Positions 50,861 to 60,638 are shown, numbered from the stretch's first letter. The stretch: DNA of 64,000 bases from Flavobacteriales bacterium UBA7325 (GCA_002471375.1 DKPV01000025.1:89733-153732), one strand, 5' to 3'. Made by a program: numbers and translations. Notes: generated by a model not told the origin, from the sequence alone.

Positions 50861-51979
50861 TCAAAGCGATTCGCTGAACTCCACTATCCTCTTCGCAAAA
50901 TTATCCCAGCTATTCTCAGCCTTCTTTAGAGCAATATTTTGACTAAACTCATCCTTTAGATTTTCGTCGAAATATTTAAGGACTGAAGTTGATATTAGAT
51001 TTGGATCTGGTTTACTCACAATCAGCCCAGTTTCCCCATCCCTAGTATTTTCCTTCAAGCCCCCTACGTCTGTTGCAATAATAGGTAGATCAAAATGATG
51101 TGAAATTGCAGTGATTCCAGACTGCGTTGCGCTTTTGTAAGGAAGCATGCATACATCTGAAGCTGAAAAATACCGCGTAACTTCAGCATCTGAAATATAC
51201 TCTGTAAACAAATGAACACGCTCCTTGAGGTTATGAGCCTCGATTTGACTTACATACTTATCAAATGACCCGTATACTTCTCCTGCTACGATGACATGAT
51301 ATTCTAACGGCAATCCATTAAGTGCATCTAGCAATAAATCCAAGCCCTTGTAGTCACGTATAAAACCAAAAAATAGTAAGTACTTATGATCAGCATTAAG
51401 ACCGAGTGATTTCAGCGCCTCAGCCCTTTCAATCTTTGCTCCAAAGTGATTATAGATAGGGTGATCAATGCGCAAGTACTTCGCATCTGGCTTCAAGGAT
51501 AACAGATCCTTAAGAACTACATCACTTAGTACTACAAACCCATCATTCTGCTTCAGGAACATTCGATTGGCCTTCTTATCGAAAAAACGTTTCTCATGAG
51601 GGATCACGTTATGTAAAATGTTGATCCGTTTTGCTTCCTTGCTAATCCTTTTTTGCATTCCCGACATCGCCGGACCAAAAAAAGTCATCCAGTATTGGCC
51701 TATATAAAGCTCGGGCTTTGTCTTATTTATTCGTTTCGCAGCAGACCTGAACGAAAGCGGATTTACCGAGTCTAAAACTCTCTCCGCATCGATCGCGTCC
51801 GCATTATCATCCTCCGTTACGTATTGAGAAGAACCGGGGAAGAGAAAACCTGGATATTGACGTTTAAATGTAAAAGCAGAAACATCGTGCTCTTCTGCCA
51901 GTGCTCGATATAACATGGCACTGAATTGTGCAATACCTCCTCGGTATGGATAAAACGCAGAAAATAGAGCAATCCTCAT
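50861..51979 (-). CDS. Glycosyltransferase, family 4-like
   Basis: A 372-residue GT-B enzyme. The N-terminal lobe starts with FSAFYPYRGGIAQFSAMLYR, and the donor lobe contains LLFFGFIRDYKGLDLLLDAL, DVCMLPYKSATQSGITAI and VGGLKENTRDGETGLIV. It is likely to act in surface-polysaccharide or glycolipid assembly. It is transcribed convergently with the TIGR02757 gene, 8 bases away, and is monocistronic. Confidence 0.86.
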   Translation of the reverse strand: MRIALFSAFYPYRGGIAQFSAMLYRALAEEHDVSAFTFKRQYPGFLFPGSSQYVTEDDNADAIDAERVLDSVNPLSFRSAAKRINKTKPELYIGQYWMTFFGPAMSGMQKRISKEAKRINILHNVIPHEKRFFDKKANRMFLKQNDGFVVLSDVVLKDLLSLKPDAKYLRIDHPIYNHFGAKIERAEALKSLGLNADHKYLLFFGFIRDYKGLDLLLDALNGLPLEYHVIVAGEVYGSFDKYVSQIEAHNLKERVHLFTEYISDAEVTRYFSASDVCMLPYKSATQSGITAISHHFDLPIIATDVGGLKENTRDGETGLIVSKPDPNLISTSVLKYFDENLKDEFSQNIALKKAENSWDNFAKRIVEFSESL

Positions 51980-52166
51980 AATACGAAATTACGATAAAGA
52001 TCATTAAAAATAGAAATGCTAGACAAAACATGTTATTGAAAAAATTAACCCCGTCTAAATCAGGCAACTAAAAAATCAATGATAATCTAACACACTGAAT
52101 ACCATTACTTTCTAAATTTATCACTATATTACAATAGCATTCAAATCTTCACTTAAACTCTGCGCT

Positions 52167-52817
52167 ATGAAAGTTCTACTGCCTATCCTACCAGCTTCGC
52201 TTTTCTTGCTAATATCCTGCACCGAAGCTGATTCTTCAATCAATGGTAATCTCGGTACTTCTGATGAAAATAAGGATATGATCGAGGAAAGTATTAATGA
52301 TCTAAAGGAATCAGAAAAGATCCTTGAAGCTGAATCCGGAATGATAACCTTTGAATACACTGGGAAATGGACAGGAAGAGAAACTGTTTGGTTTGATCAA
52401 TTTGGTAAACGTGTCGTCATTGAACAAGATATCCTGCACTCACCGGCTAATCGAAACAAGAAAAAGATGATCTGGACAGGTGACAACGAGACATCTTATA
52501 ACTGCGAGTACATTTTCATGGGAGAAGAGAAAAACTCGAGTGAAAATCCATATATACGGCCTAAAGACACTGAACTTTCGCTTTTCGCACATGGGGATGA
52601 TGACCAACTGATTCAGTCCTACAAACAAATTGGCGACAAAATGGTATCTGGAAAACAAGCCAGCGGTTGGAGAAGCAAAACAATGGAGATTGAAGGTTGG
52701 ATTTGGAAAGGTATTGACCTTGAATACAACAACTCAGGTGTTATTAAAAAAGCCATCAGTTTTAAAGAGATAAAATCTATTCCAAAGGACAAACTTGACC
52801 CTCATAACGGGTTTTAA
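52167..52817 (+). CDS. Hypothetical lipoprotein
   Basis: A 216-residue lipoprotein. Signal peptide and lipobox LLISC (Cys18) are followed by an acidic linker and a beta-rich domain (MITFEYTGKWTGRETVWFDQ, WRSKTMEIEGWIWKGIDLEY). The domain looks like a one-piece outer-membrane-lipoprotein sandwich of the LolA/DUF4412 type (weak). Function is unknown. Confidence 0.7.
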   Translation: MKVLLPILPASLFLLISCTEADSSINGNLGTSDENKDMIEESINDLKESEKILEAESGMITFEYTGKWTGRETVWFDQFGKRVVIEQDILHSPANRNKKKMIWTGDNETSYNCEYIFMGEEKNSSENPYIRPKDTELSLFAHGDDDQLIQSYKQIGDKMVSGKQASGWRSKTMEIEGWIWKGIDLEYNNSGVIKKAISFKEIKSIPKDKLDPHNGF

Positions 52818-52868
52818 ACTTCCTTTCCAAAACTCATTTCACAATTTCCGCCAATTCAAGTATCAATC

Positions 52869-52900
52869 TTGTGATTACCTCACCGTAAATCTTATTTTTG
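52869..52900 (+). promoter_or_regulatory. Promoter overlapping the batA start, possibly leaderless
   Basis: TTG (52869-52871) and TATTTTTG (52893-52900) are spaced by 21 bases, as expected of a Bacteroidota promoter. The -7 box ends 4 bases before the ATG at 52905, which would place the transcript start at or next to the codon. Confidence 0.5.
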
Positions 52901-52904
52901 GAAC

Positions 52905-54971
52905 ATGAAGTTTTTGTTTCCTGAATTTCTTTGGGCATTTGCCGTTCTGCTGATCCCCATCATAATTCACTTATTTAATTTCAAGCGGTACAAGACCCAT
53001 TATTTCTCGAGCCTTCAGTTCGTGAAGCATGTGGATCAACAAACTCGCTCGACTCAAAAACTAAAACACATTCTTGTATTAATTTCAAGGGTGCTTGCCT
53101 TCTCATTTTTGGTGCTTGCATTTGCTCAGCCTTATTTCAGTGATCCAGATTCAAATGCAGTAAAAAAAGAGAACATTCTAGCTATCTATATTGATAATTC
53201 ATTTTCCATGCAAGCGCGTGGGATAGAAGGTGAACTTCTTTCCGAGGCGAGAGAATCAGCTCAAGAGATTATCGACGAAGCTCCACAAGGAAGCCAATTC
53301 ATCATTGGAACTAATGAAATGTCTGGTGTTGAGCAACGTAGAATATCCAAAATTGAAGCTCTTGAGAAATTGGATAAGATTACGTATTCGCCATTGACCA
53401 GATCTCTTGAAGAAATCATAGACTGGCAAGAACGGGCAATAGCTAAGTCCGATGGATTTAAAGAAGAAAGTGAGAACGAGCATACCTTGGTACAAAGTAT
53501 AATCCTAAGTGATTTCCAACGTCACAAAGTTTCGAAGTCATCGAATCTAAAACTTAAACATTTCGAGTTTCATGCAATACAACTTGCACCTGAGCAACAA
53601 GAAAACATTTACATCGATTCCGCATGGTTTTCCACTCCTATTCGAAAGGTAGGGGAAAAGAATGAGATTAACATTCGAGTGGTAAACCCCAGCGCAGAAC
53701 CTTTACAGAATATAGAAGTAACCGTAAACATTGATAAATTTAAAAAGTCATTCTACATCGATCTTCCAGCAAAGGGCAAAAAAACAACCTCTATTTCCTA
53801 TACTGATAAATTAAAAGGATATAAAACAGGAGAGATCACTTTAGCTGATGATCATGTGCTATTTGATGACTCATACTTCATTTCGTATGAAGTCAAAGAT
53901 CATGCGAACGTACTAGTGCTGAATGGAAACGATGCAATTGATAATGTCGAAATTGTATTAGGCCTCGAAGAGTTTTACACAGTCGAGTCTAACGAGATAA
54001 CAGCAATCACTTTGGATAATTTTAAATCTAAAGATTTAGTCATCCTAAATGGGGTCAATCAGCTTTCAAGTGGAGTTCAGAATTATCTAATTGACTTTTA
54101 TGAAAATGGTGGATCACTTTCTCTATTCCCTGGTAAAGAGCCGTCAATAAATTCATGGAACAATCTTCTAAGAAAAGTAAACCTTCCATTGCTTGGCGAA
54201 AAAATATCTTCCGGAACTAGAATCAAATCACTTAATTATGATGACGCCTTTATCAAGGGAGCGCTACAAGACCGTTCCGATAAGTTAAATCTTCCTAGCG
54301 TCACAAGCTCTTTTCGTCCATTGATTAGCAATTCAACCAATTACAATACGCTAATAACGATGCAGAATGGGCTACCCCTTCTCGCCTACTCAGCCGGAAA
54401 AGGAAACGTGTACATGTTCTATAGTGCCATACATCCCGACTGGGGCAGTTTCTCTAGAGATGCACTTTTTTCGACATGTGTGCTTCGTATGAGTGAATTA
54501 AGCCAAAGAACTCAACCGATTGCCATGACGATAGGTGATCAAAGTGTCTATCCAATACATGCCACTTTAAATAAAGATGAAGTGATTCATTTAATTAAAG
54601 AAGAACTCGACTTCATTCCGCAAACAAAAGAGCGATCCGGGGTCAGTTACATTTCTCTGAATCAATTTGACAAGTTTGAGCAACTCTTTGCCGGCAACTA
54701 TAAAATAACTTGTGGCGACCAGATAGGGAATTTGTCCTTAAACTACAGTAGAACAGAATCCTTACTCGACTATTTTGCCGAGAACGAGATATTAGAGTTG
54801 TTCAAAGAAAAAGGTGCAACAAGCATCACCTTCGAGCGGATGGATAGCATGAATAGTCCAGTCTCGCAAATTGCAATTGAAAAACCATTCGACTATTGGA
54901 AACTTTGTATTGTTTTTACTCTTATTTTTGTCCTCGCTGAAATGCTACTGGTGCGTTTCTGGAAATCATGA
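52905..54971 (+). CDS. BatA/aerotolerance-type membrane protein with vWA-like domain
   Basis: A 688-residue protein. The N-terminal BatA domain (FPEFLWAFAVLLIPIIIHLF, FKRYKTHYFSSLQFVKHV) has two helices (4-24, 54-77). A vWA-like domain follows, with the MIDAS-type triad DNSFS at 97-101. A large periplasmic part ends in a C-terminal helix (about 663-682). Bat proteins usually cooperate with MoxR ATPases; one is encoded at 25.2 kb. It leads an operon with the dihydroorotase-like gene 13 bases downstream. Confidence 0.85.
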   Translation: MKFLFPEFLWAFAVLLIPIIIHLFNFKRYKTHYFSSLQFVKHVDQQTRSTQKLKHILVLISRVLAFSFLVLAFAQPYFSDPDSNAVKKENILAIYIDNSFSMQARGIEGELLSEARESAQEIIDEAPQGSQFIIGTNEMSGVEQRRISKIEALEKLDKITYSPLTRSLEEIIDWQERAIAKSDGFKEESENEHTLVQSIILSDFQRHKVSKSSNLKLKHFEFHAIQLAPEQQENIYIDSAWFSTPIRKVGEKNEINIRVVNPSAEPLQNIEVTVNIDKFKKSFYIDLPAKGKKTTSISYTDKLKGYKTGEITLADDHVLFDDSYFISYEVKDHANVLVLNGNDAIDNVEIVLGLEEFYTVESNEITAITLDNFKSKDLVILNGVNQLSSGVQNYLIDFYENGGSLSLFPGKEPSINSWNNLLRKVNLPLLGEKISSGTRIKSLNYDDAFIKGALQDRSDKLNLPSVTSSFRPLISNSTNYNTLITMQNGLPLLAYSAGKGNVYMFYSAIHPDWGSFSRDALFSTCVLRMSELSQRTQPIAMTIGDQSVYPIHATLNKDEVIHLIKEELDFIPQTKERSGVSYISLNQFDKFEQLFAGNYKITCGDQIGNLSLNYSRTESLLDYFAENEILELFKEKGATSITFERMDSMNSPVSQIAIEKPFDYWKLCIVFTLIFVLAEMLLVRFWKS

Positions 54972-54984
54972 TAACTGATGCCCT

Positions 54985-56244
54985 ATGAAAGTTCTCATTA
55001 AGAAAGCGAAAATAGTTGACTCCACTTCTTCCGATAACGGAAAGATCAAAGACATTTTAATTGACGATGGCATTATTCAAAAAATTGCTGACGAAATAAC
55101 CGAGAAATCGGACAAGGAAATCAGTTCTGATAACCTGCACGTATCTCAAGGTTGGGTTGATTTAAAATCAGATTTTTGTGATCCCGGCTACGAGCATAAA
55201 GAGACTGTACTTTCAGGTTTAGATGCAGCAGCATATGGTGGCTATACTCATGTCGCAGTGATACCGGTGACCAAACCTGTAGTGGATGGAAAGACTCAAA
55301 TTGAGTATATCATAAGAAAGGGTGAGCATCATATTACGCAAATTCATCCAATAGGTGCTATCACAGAAGGGATGCACGGCAAGGAATTGTCAGAGATGTA
55401 CGACATGCATCAAACAGGTGTAACTTTGTTTTCAGACGATTTGAGTCCAGTATCATCAGGGATTATGTATCGCGCACTTCTGTATTCTCGAAATTTTGGA
55501 GGGACGATCATTGCCTTCAACCGAGACAGCTCAATGGCAGGAAATGGTATGGTGAATGAAGGAATGGCTTCAACAAAGACAGGCTTGAAAGCCGATCCAT
55601 CGATATCCGAAGTAGTAGAATTAGAACGAAACATAAGATTACTGGCATATACAGGAGGTAACCTACATTGTACAGGAATAGCAACCGCAGAAGGAGTTGG
55701 ACTTATACGCAAGGCAAAGTCGGAAGGATTATCAATCACTGCCGATGTTCATTCTTCACATTTGATTTACAATGAAGAAGCGGTGTTTGGGTTTGATTCT
55801 CTCTATAAATTCATGCCACCACTAAGGTTCGAAAAAGATAGAGTAGCACTCTGGGAAGGATTGAATGATGGAACTATAGATGCAATTGTCTCTGATCACC
55901 GCCCGAATAACGCAGAAGAAAAAGAAGTAGAATTCGATAATGCCTATTACGGAAACATCGGCTTACAATCTACATTTGCTTCTGTAAATGAACTAAAAGA
56001 ATCTAAGCTCGAAGTAGTCATCGGAAAATTTACAACAGGACCAAGATCGATCTTAGGACTTGAATCAATTCAAGTTGCAGAAGGATCTCCTGCTGATCTA
56101 ACATTGTTTGATCCAACAAAAACATGGACATTAGAAAAGTCTCAAATCACTTCCAATACATTCAACACTCCATATGTGGATAAACAGCTAACTGGGTTTA
56201 TTGTGGGAGTATTAAATAAAGGTAAATTAGCGATCAAGGACTAA
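54985..56244 (+). CDS. Dihydroorotase-like amidohydrolase lacking the HxH metal motif
   Basis: A 419-residue protein with the amidohydrolase/dihydroorotase fold. GWVDLKSDFCDPGYEHKETV aligns with the DxHxHxRDPG metal site, but His61 and His63 are replaced by Lys and Asp and the Arg by Cys65. HSSHLIYNEEAVFGFDSLYK and the later VSDHRP stay recognisable. Without HxH it is unlikely to be an active dihydroorotase; it may be a pseudo-enzyme partner, as in some ATCase complexes. The fold is otherwise complete. It follows the BatA gene. Confidence 0.8.
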   Translation: MKVLIKKAKIVDSTSSDNGKIKDILIDDGIIQKIADEITEKSDKEISSDNLHVSQGWVDLKSDFCDPGYEHKETVLSGLDAAAYGGYTHVAVIPVTKPVVDGKTQIEYIIRKGEHHITQIHPIGAITEGMHGKELSEMYDMHQTGVTLFSDDLSPVSSGIMYRALLYSRNFGGTIIAFNRDSSMAGNGMVNEGMASTKTGLKADPSISEVVELERNIRLLAYTGGNLHCTGIATAEGVGLIRKAKSEGLSITADVHSSHLIYNEEAVFGFDSLYKFMPPLRFEKDRVALWEGLNDGTIDAIVSDHRPNNAEEKEVEFDNAYYGNIGLQSTFASVNELKESKLEVVIGKFTTGPRSILGLESIQVAEGSPADLTLFDPTKTWTLEKSQITSNTFNTPYVDKQLTGFIVGVLNKGKLAIKD

Positions 56245-56256
56245 ACTACTTTCACC

Positions 56257-56817
56257 ATGGTAAGCAAACGTAATTTTCTCAAACAATTTTTCAAAGAACG
56301 AAAAGTTGTTGGTGCTGTTAGCCCAAGCACAAAGTTCTTAGGGGAGAAAATGTTAGCTAGCATCGATTTTGACAAGGCTCGTCATCTTGTGGAGTTAGGA
56401 CCTGGTACAGGTGTATTTACTGACATCATTATCCAGCGAATGCACAAGGATGCAAAGCTTCTTGTACTTGAATTAAACAATGATTTCTACGAAAAACTCA
56501 ATAAGCGAATTGATGATCCACGTGTACAAGTAATACATGATTCGGCTGAGAATATTTCCAAATACCTAGAAGAAGAAGTTCAAACCAAGCAAGATGCTGT
56601 GATTTCTTCGCTTCCTTTAATGGTTTTCTCTGCTCCATTAAGACAAGCAGTAGTTGATGCAGCATACGCATGCATAAGACCGCATGGAAACTACGTGCAA
56701 TTCCAATACTCACTTCAATCAAAGAAGTTTCTAGAGAATATCTTTAAGACGGTCAAGGTGACTTTTACAGTGAAGAATTTCCCTCCCGCTTTTGTCTACT
56801 CATGTCAAAAGAAATAA
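56257..56817 (+). CDS. SAM-dependent phospholipid N-methyltransferase-like protein
   Basis: A 186-residue class I methyltransferase resembling PmtA and the KsgA fold. The SAM-binding motif VELGPGTGVFTDIII is near residue 46-60, and the opening FKERKVVGAVSPSTKFLGEK is typical of PmtA-like proteins. It may methylate phosphatidylethanolamine or another lipid. It begins 12 bases after the dihydroorotase-like gene and overlaps the RluE gene by 16 bases. Confidence 0.78.
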   Translation: MVSKRNFLKQFFKERKVVGAVSPSTKFLGEKMLASIDFDKARHLVELGPGTGVFTDIIIQRMHKDAKLLVLELNNDFYEKLNKRIDDPRVQVIHDSAENISKYLEEEVQTKQDAVISSLPLMVFSAPLRQAVVDAAYACIRPHGNYVQFQYSLQSKKFLENIFKTVKVTFTVKNFPPAFVYSCQKK

Positions 56818-57386
56818 TAAAATACCATTATTTTCGCCTGAACAAACCATACGGTTACCTCTCTCAATTTACTGGGGAAGCATCCGATTTGTTGTTAGGT
56901 TCACTCTATAATTTCCCTAAAGATGTGTATTCGATTGGGCGGCTAGATAAAGATAGCGAAGGACTCCTTCTCCTAACCAACGATAATAAATTCAAGAATA
57001 CGCTGCTAGACCCCAGTTATGATAAGCAAAAAACGTACTTAGTACAAGTCGAAGGTGACATTACTCCTCAAGCTCTTGGTGAGTTGGAGGCTGGTACAAT
57101 TTTCATATCACACAAAGGAAAAAAGCATCGGGTCAAGAGTGCGCTATGCAAACGAGTTGAAAATCCAGACGTTGAAGAACGCAAACCTCCAATACGAGTT
57201 CGAAAATCAATCCCCACATCTTGGATTGAATTAACAATTACGGAAGGTAAAAATCGTCAAGTAAGAAAAATGACAGCTGCAGTCGGGCATCCAACCCTTC
57301 GATTAATTCGCATAGCATTCGATTCGTTCACGTTAGATAACTTAGCTCCGGGAGAGGTAAGAGAAATCAAACCAATCAATAGATGA
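56802..57386 (+). CDS. rluE: 23S rRNA pseudouridine synthase, RluE-like
   Basis: A 194-residue RsuA/RluE family enzyme without the S4 domain. The catalytic loop GRLDKDSEGLLLLTND contains the essential Asp. YHYFRLNKPYGYLSQF opens the domain and ITEGKNRQVRKMTAAVGHPT is the RNA-binding segment. The absence of an S4 domain and the size fit RluE (23S U2457). It overlaps the methyltransferase gene by 16 bases. Specificity is inferred from domain architecture. Confidence 0.87.
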   Translation: MSKEIIKYHYFRLNKPYGYLSQFTGEASDLLLGSLYNFPKDVYSIGRLDKDSEGLLLLTNDNKFKNTLLDPSYDKQKTYLVQVEGDITPQALGELEAGTIFISHKGKKHRVKSALCKRVENPDVEERKPPIRVRKSIPTSWIELTITEGKNRQVRKMTAAVGHPTLRLIRIAFDSFTLDNLAPGEVREIKPINR

Positions 57387-57463
57387 CTGCCACAGATTAG
57401 TAGTTAGCCACAAATTATGGCATGGCTTTTGGCTATATTCTAGTAACAACTAATTCTTATACT

Positions 57464-57604
57464 ATGATTACCACAATAGAAATAGCAAAAATCTTGCAAA
57501 AGCAACAGAAGAAATACAATATTGAACCAACAGGTTTTGATGCAGGTCTTTTAGGTCTAGGAGTCGCACGAAAAATGAAGAACAAAGACTTCAAGAAGAA
57601 ATAA
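57464..57604 (+). CDS. Small basic protein of unknown function
   Basis: A 46-residue frame (MITTIEIAKILQKQQKKYNI to KNKDFKKK) with a helical, Lys-rich sequence. It is too short to assign. It stands between rluE and the receptor gene. It could be a genuine small protein, but there is no support beyond an intact ATG frame with coding-like composition. Confidence 0.35.
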   Translation: MITTIEIAKILQKQQKKYNIEPTGFDAGLLGLGVARKMKNKDFKKK

Positions 57605-57630
57605 CTCCTTCCAATTCAATTGGAGGTGGA

Positions 57631-60042
57631 CTACATTCCGCTTCCTGAGTCTATTCGGCCTGCCTTGATTTTCTTATCTAACTTTCCAAATCGAAGAGAC
57701 AAGGTGATATAAAATCTACGAGTCAACCACTTGTATTCGATTTCTTGCTCAATGCCTTCTTGATCCAACTCTATCTGGAATGCCTTCGTATCGAAGATAT
57801 CAGTTACCCTCAAACCGAGCGATAATTTCTTCTCAAAGAATCTTTTTTCAAGAGAAGCATCCACTTGCGTTCTTGGCAATATCTTTCCTTGTGGAGTTAT
57901 TCTTGGCGCAGAATAATTACCATTCAACTGAAAGGAAGCTGTTTTCTTCCAGAAATCGATACCCAAAACGTATTTAACATTCCAGTTAAAGCCGTCATTG
58001 TTCCAATCTACCGTATTATCAGAATTCGTATAATCAATGTAGTTTCCATTAAACGAAACCTGATTTTTCATCCATTTAAAAGGCTTATAGATAATAATCG
58101 TTTCCAAACCTGTACTCACACTCTTATCAATGTTACCATACGTAACAACAGAACTATTATCAGGATTATAGACTTTTACTCTATTTATCACATCCGTCGT
58201 TCTTCGATGAAAGATGCTTGCCGAAAGAATTAATTTCTTACTCGTCAAAGAGTATCCAAAATCATATGAGTCAATATACTCGGGCTGAAGCTTAGGATTA
58301 CCCGTCCGAATATTGAATGGGTTAGCGTAGCTTGTGAACGGATTCAATTGTCTTGATTTTGCTCTATTGATTCTACGACTGTAGCTCAAGCTAAACTCGC
58401 TGGTCTTATTTGGCTGATATTTAACATGAGCAGACGGAAACAAATTGAAGTACTCATTTCTTGTGACTTCACCCGTTGAGATTAAGTTTGGAATTTGCAA
58501 AGCATACTCAGTTCTTAATCCTCCTTGATAACTGAATTTACCACGCTCCTGACCAAATATCCCATAAACACTGTAGACTTGCTCGTCATAACCATAATCG
58601 AAATTCGATAGTGAATCTGGAACAAATAGATTGCTCAGCGTATCTAATCGCTCAGAAAAAGTAGAAATCTCATCATCTCTTAAAATTACTTTAGCGCCCG
58701 TTTCTACACGTGCACTCATCTTTTCTATGGTGTATTCTAAATCCGTTTGGAGCGAAGTGATTCGAAGGTTTGACGTATTAAATAACTGCTGATTCAAAGG
58801 TGACTCGCCAGTAGATATTCCGATCGAATTTAGTGCAGTCTGTTCGTAGAACCCTTCAGTTTCTCTGCCTCCGAATGACTGATTCAAATTGGTCGTCCAT
58901 TTCCCTTTTGATTCTTTTAGCGTATGAGTGTAATTGATGTTAGCATCCGCATTATGCCTAGCATTGGGGTCTTCCGATGTCCGATCCCAGCTATTTAAGA
59001 AGCTTCCGTTTTGATCTACGAGATGACTGACTAAATCTCCAGTTCTTGTCCTGTTTTCCAACGAACCAGTCAAAGACATCCCAATTACATTTTGTTTGTT
59101 AATATAGAAGTCCGCACCAAACACTAGAGTGTTCGTGAACTTCAGATCGGTACCTAATCTATCCTGATCTAGATAATTCAATGAATCTGGGCCAAAATCT
59201 TGGTATAAATCACTGAAATTATTGCGGTATCCTTCATAATAATTCATCGAATAATTAGTGTATACATTCACCTTATTATTCCGGTAACTGAGGCCCAAAT
59301 TAAAATTGTATAAGTTTCCGGTTGCTGCAGTGGCTGAAACGATACCATTTCCTCCTTTCACCTTATTCTTTTTCATGACAATATTTACGATACCAGAAGT
59401 TCCGTCTGGATCATATTTGGCTGAAGGGTTCGTCACTACCTCTATTCGTTCTACAGAATTTGCAGGCAGAGCATCTAATAGATTTTGTCCATCCCCTGCA
59501 ACAAGTGCACTTGGCCTGCCATCTATGAGAACTGTCACATTTCCATCTCCCCGCAAACTAATGTTCCCATCCTGATCTACATCAATCGATGGAATATTAT
59601 TCAGTACATCACTTGCTGATCCACCTCTCACTGAAATATCATCGCCGACTGAATAGATTTTCTTATCGATCCCGGCTTTTAGCACATCCAAGTTCCCTGT
59701 TGCAATAACCTCATCAAGATTCAGTGAATTATCAACTTCCAAAGTAAGATCACCCAAGTCAATATTAGCGGAAAGAGAAATGTTGTCGACAAGAAAATCA
59801 ACGTAGTCGGGGCACGATATTTTTAACAAATAGCTACCAGCATTCGCCTCTAACTTAAATTTTCCATTCTGCTGCGGAATGGCACCGGTTACTACAGATG
59901 AGTCCGAACTCGATAGAAGACGAACCTTAACAAGGTCAAGCATTTCGGGATCATCGAGCAAGACTCTCCCTTTTACTTCTGAAGTTTGAGCCGTATTAAA
60001 AAATACAATTACTAAAAATACAAGGAGAGATAAGTATTTCAT
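57631..60042 (-). CDS. Outer-membrane receptor with carboxypeptidase-regulatory and plug domains
   Basis: An 803-residue protein. A signal peptide (1-22) is followed by a CarboxypepD_reg-like domain (about 23-110), a TonB plug (about 115-215, DDISVRGGSASDVLNNIPSI, VLIDGRPSAL) and an outer-membrane barrel of the OMP_b-brl_3 type to the C-terminus. It imports an unknown ligand. Upstream, 3 bases away, is a MarR regulator, so the pair forms a regulated two-gene operon. Confidence 0.88.
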   Translation of the reverse strand: MKYLSLLVFLVIVFFNTAQTSEVKGRVLLDDPEMLDLVKVRLLSSSDSSVVTGAIPQQNGKFKLEANAGSYLLKISCPDYVDFLVDNISLSANIDLGDLTLEVDNSLNLDEVIATGNLDVLKAGIDKKIYSVGDDISVRGGSASDVLNNIPSIDVDQDGNISLRGDGNVTVLIDGRPSALVAGDGQNLLDALPANSVERIEVVTNPSAKYDPDGTSGIVNIVMKKNKVKGGNGIVSATAATGNLYNFNLGLSYRNNKVNVYTNYSMNYYEGYRNNFSDLYQDFGPDSLNYLDQDRLGTDLKFTNTLVFGADFYINKQNVIGMSLTGSLENRTRTGDLVSHLVDQNGSFLNSWDRTSEDPNARHNADANINYTHTLKESKGKWTTNLNQSFGGRETEGFYEQTALNSIGISTGESPLNQQLFNTSNLRITSLQTDLEYTIEKMSARVETGAKVILRDDEISTFSERLDTLSNLFVPDSLSNFDYGYDEQVYSVYGIFGQERGKFSYQGGLRTEYALQIPNLISTGEVTRNEYFNLFPSAHVKYQPNKTSEFSLSYSRRINRAKSRQLNPFTSYANPFNIRTGNPKLQPEYIDSYDFGYSLTSKKLILSASIFHRRTTDVINRVKVYNPDNSSVVTYGNIDKSVSTGLETIIIYKPFKWMKNQVSFNGNYIDYTNSDNTVDWNNDGFNWNVKYVLGIDFWKKTASFQLNGNYSAPRITPQGKILPRTQVDASLEKRFFEKKLSLGLRVTDIFDTKAFQIELDQEGIEQEIEYKWLTRRFYITLSLRFGKLDKKIKAGRIDSGSGM

Positions 60043-60045
60043 ATG

Positions 60046-60501
60046 TTAATCTCTGAGCTTATCTAATAAGTTACTCAATTGATCTGCTTCATCTTCTGTG
60101 AGACCCGTAGGGATCATTTTTGAATTAAGCGCTTTATCTTCAAAAGCATCGTCAATTTCTTTCAGTAATTTTAGTCCGTGTTTTGAAATCTTCACGTATA
60201 CTATACGTCGATCTGACTCACACCGCTCTCGCAAAATCAATTCTTTTTCAATCAACTTATCCATTAATCGCGTCGTATTGGGAGACTTTTCAATCATTCT
60301 TTCCTTAACCGTATTGATCGATATTGTCTTTTTCGCACCTCGCAAGATTCGGAGGATATTGAATTGTGCCATACTTAAGCCAAACGGAGACATGAATTTA
60401 TGCTGTCTCGCCGCCAGTATGTTTGAAGTATATCTCAAGTTGACAATCACTCTATGCATTGGAGACTTGAATTTTGATTGGATTTCCTCGTCGATTTTCA
60501 T
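60046..60501 (-). CDS. MarR family transcriptional regulator
   Basis: A 151-residue winged-helix regulator. FGLSMAQFNILRILRGAKKT and VKERMIEKSPNTTRLMDKLI form the HTH, and CESDRRIVYVKISKHG is the wing. It probably represses its own operon, which continues with the receptor gene 3 bases downstream. A palindrome lies just upstream of its start. Confidence 0.87.
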   Translation of the reverse strand: MKIDEEIQSKFKSPMHRVIVNLRYTSNILAARQHKFMSPFGLSMAQFNILRILRGAKKTISINTVKERMIEKSPNTTRLMDKLIEKELILRERCESDRRIVYVKISKHGLKLLKEIDDAFEDKALNSKMIPTGLTEDEADQLSNLLDKLRD

Positions 60502-60510
60502 GATGTAAAA

Positions 60511-60529
60511 ATAACTACCACGGTATTAT
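60511..60529. promoter_or_regulatory. Near-palindromic candidate MarR operator
   Basis: ATAACTACCACGGTATTAT, centred on TACC-AC-GGTA, is an imperfect inverted repeat 10 bases upstream of the marR start. Its position suits autoregulation. Confidence 0.4.
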
Positions 60530-60585
60530 ATTCAAAATTAATTATCAACTTTCGGCAGAGCATTTGATTTTCACGCTTTTTAAAC

Positions 60586-60617
60586 AAAAAAGGACCATGA
60601 ATTAACATAGTCCTTTT
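60586..60617 (-). terminator. Terminator after glnN
   Basis: A 12-pair stem (AAAAGGACTATG / CATGGTCCTTTT on the minus strand, one G-U pair) with a 6-base loop ends in TTTTTTG. Confidence 0.85.
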
Positions 60618-60638
60618 GATAAAACAATTCGTTTTGTC

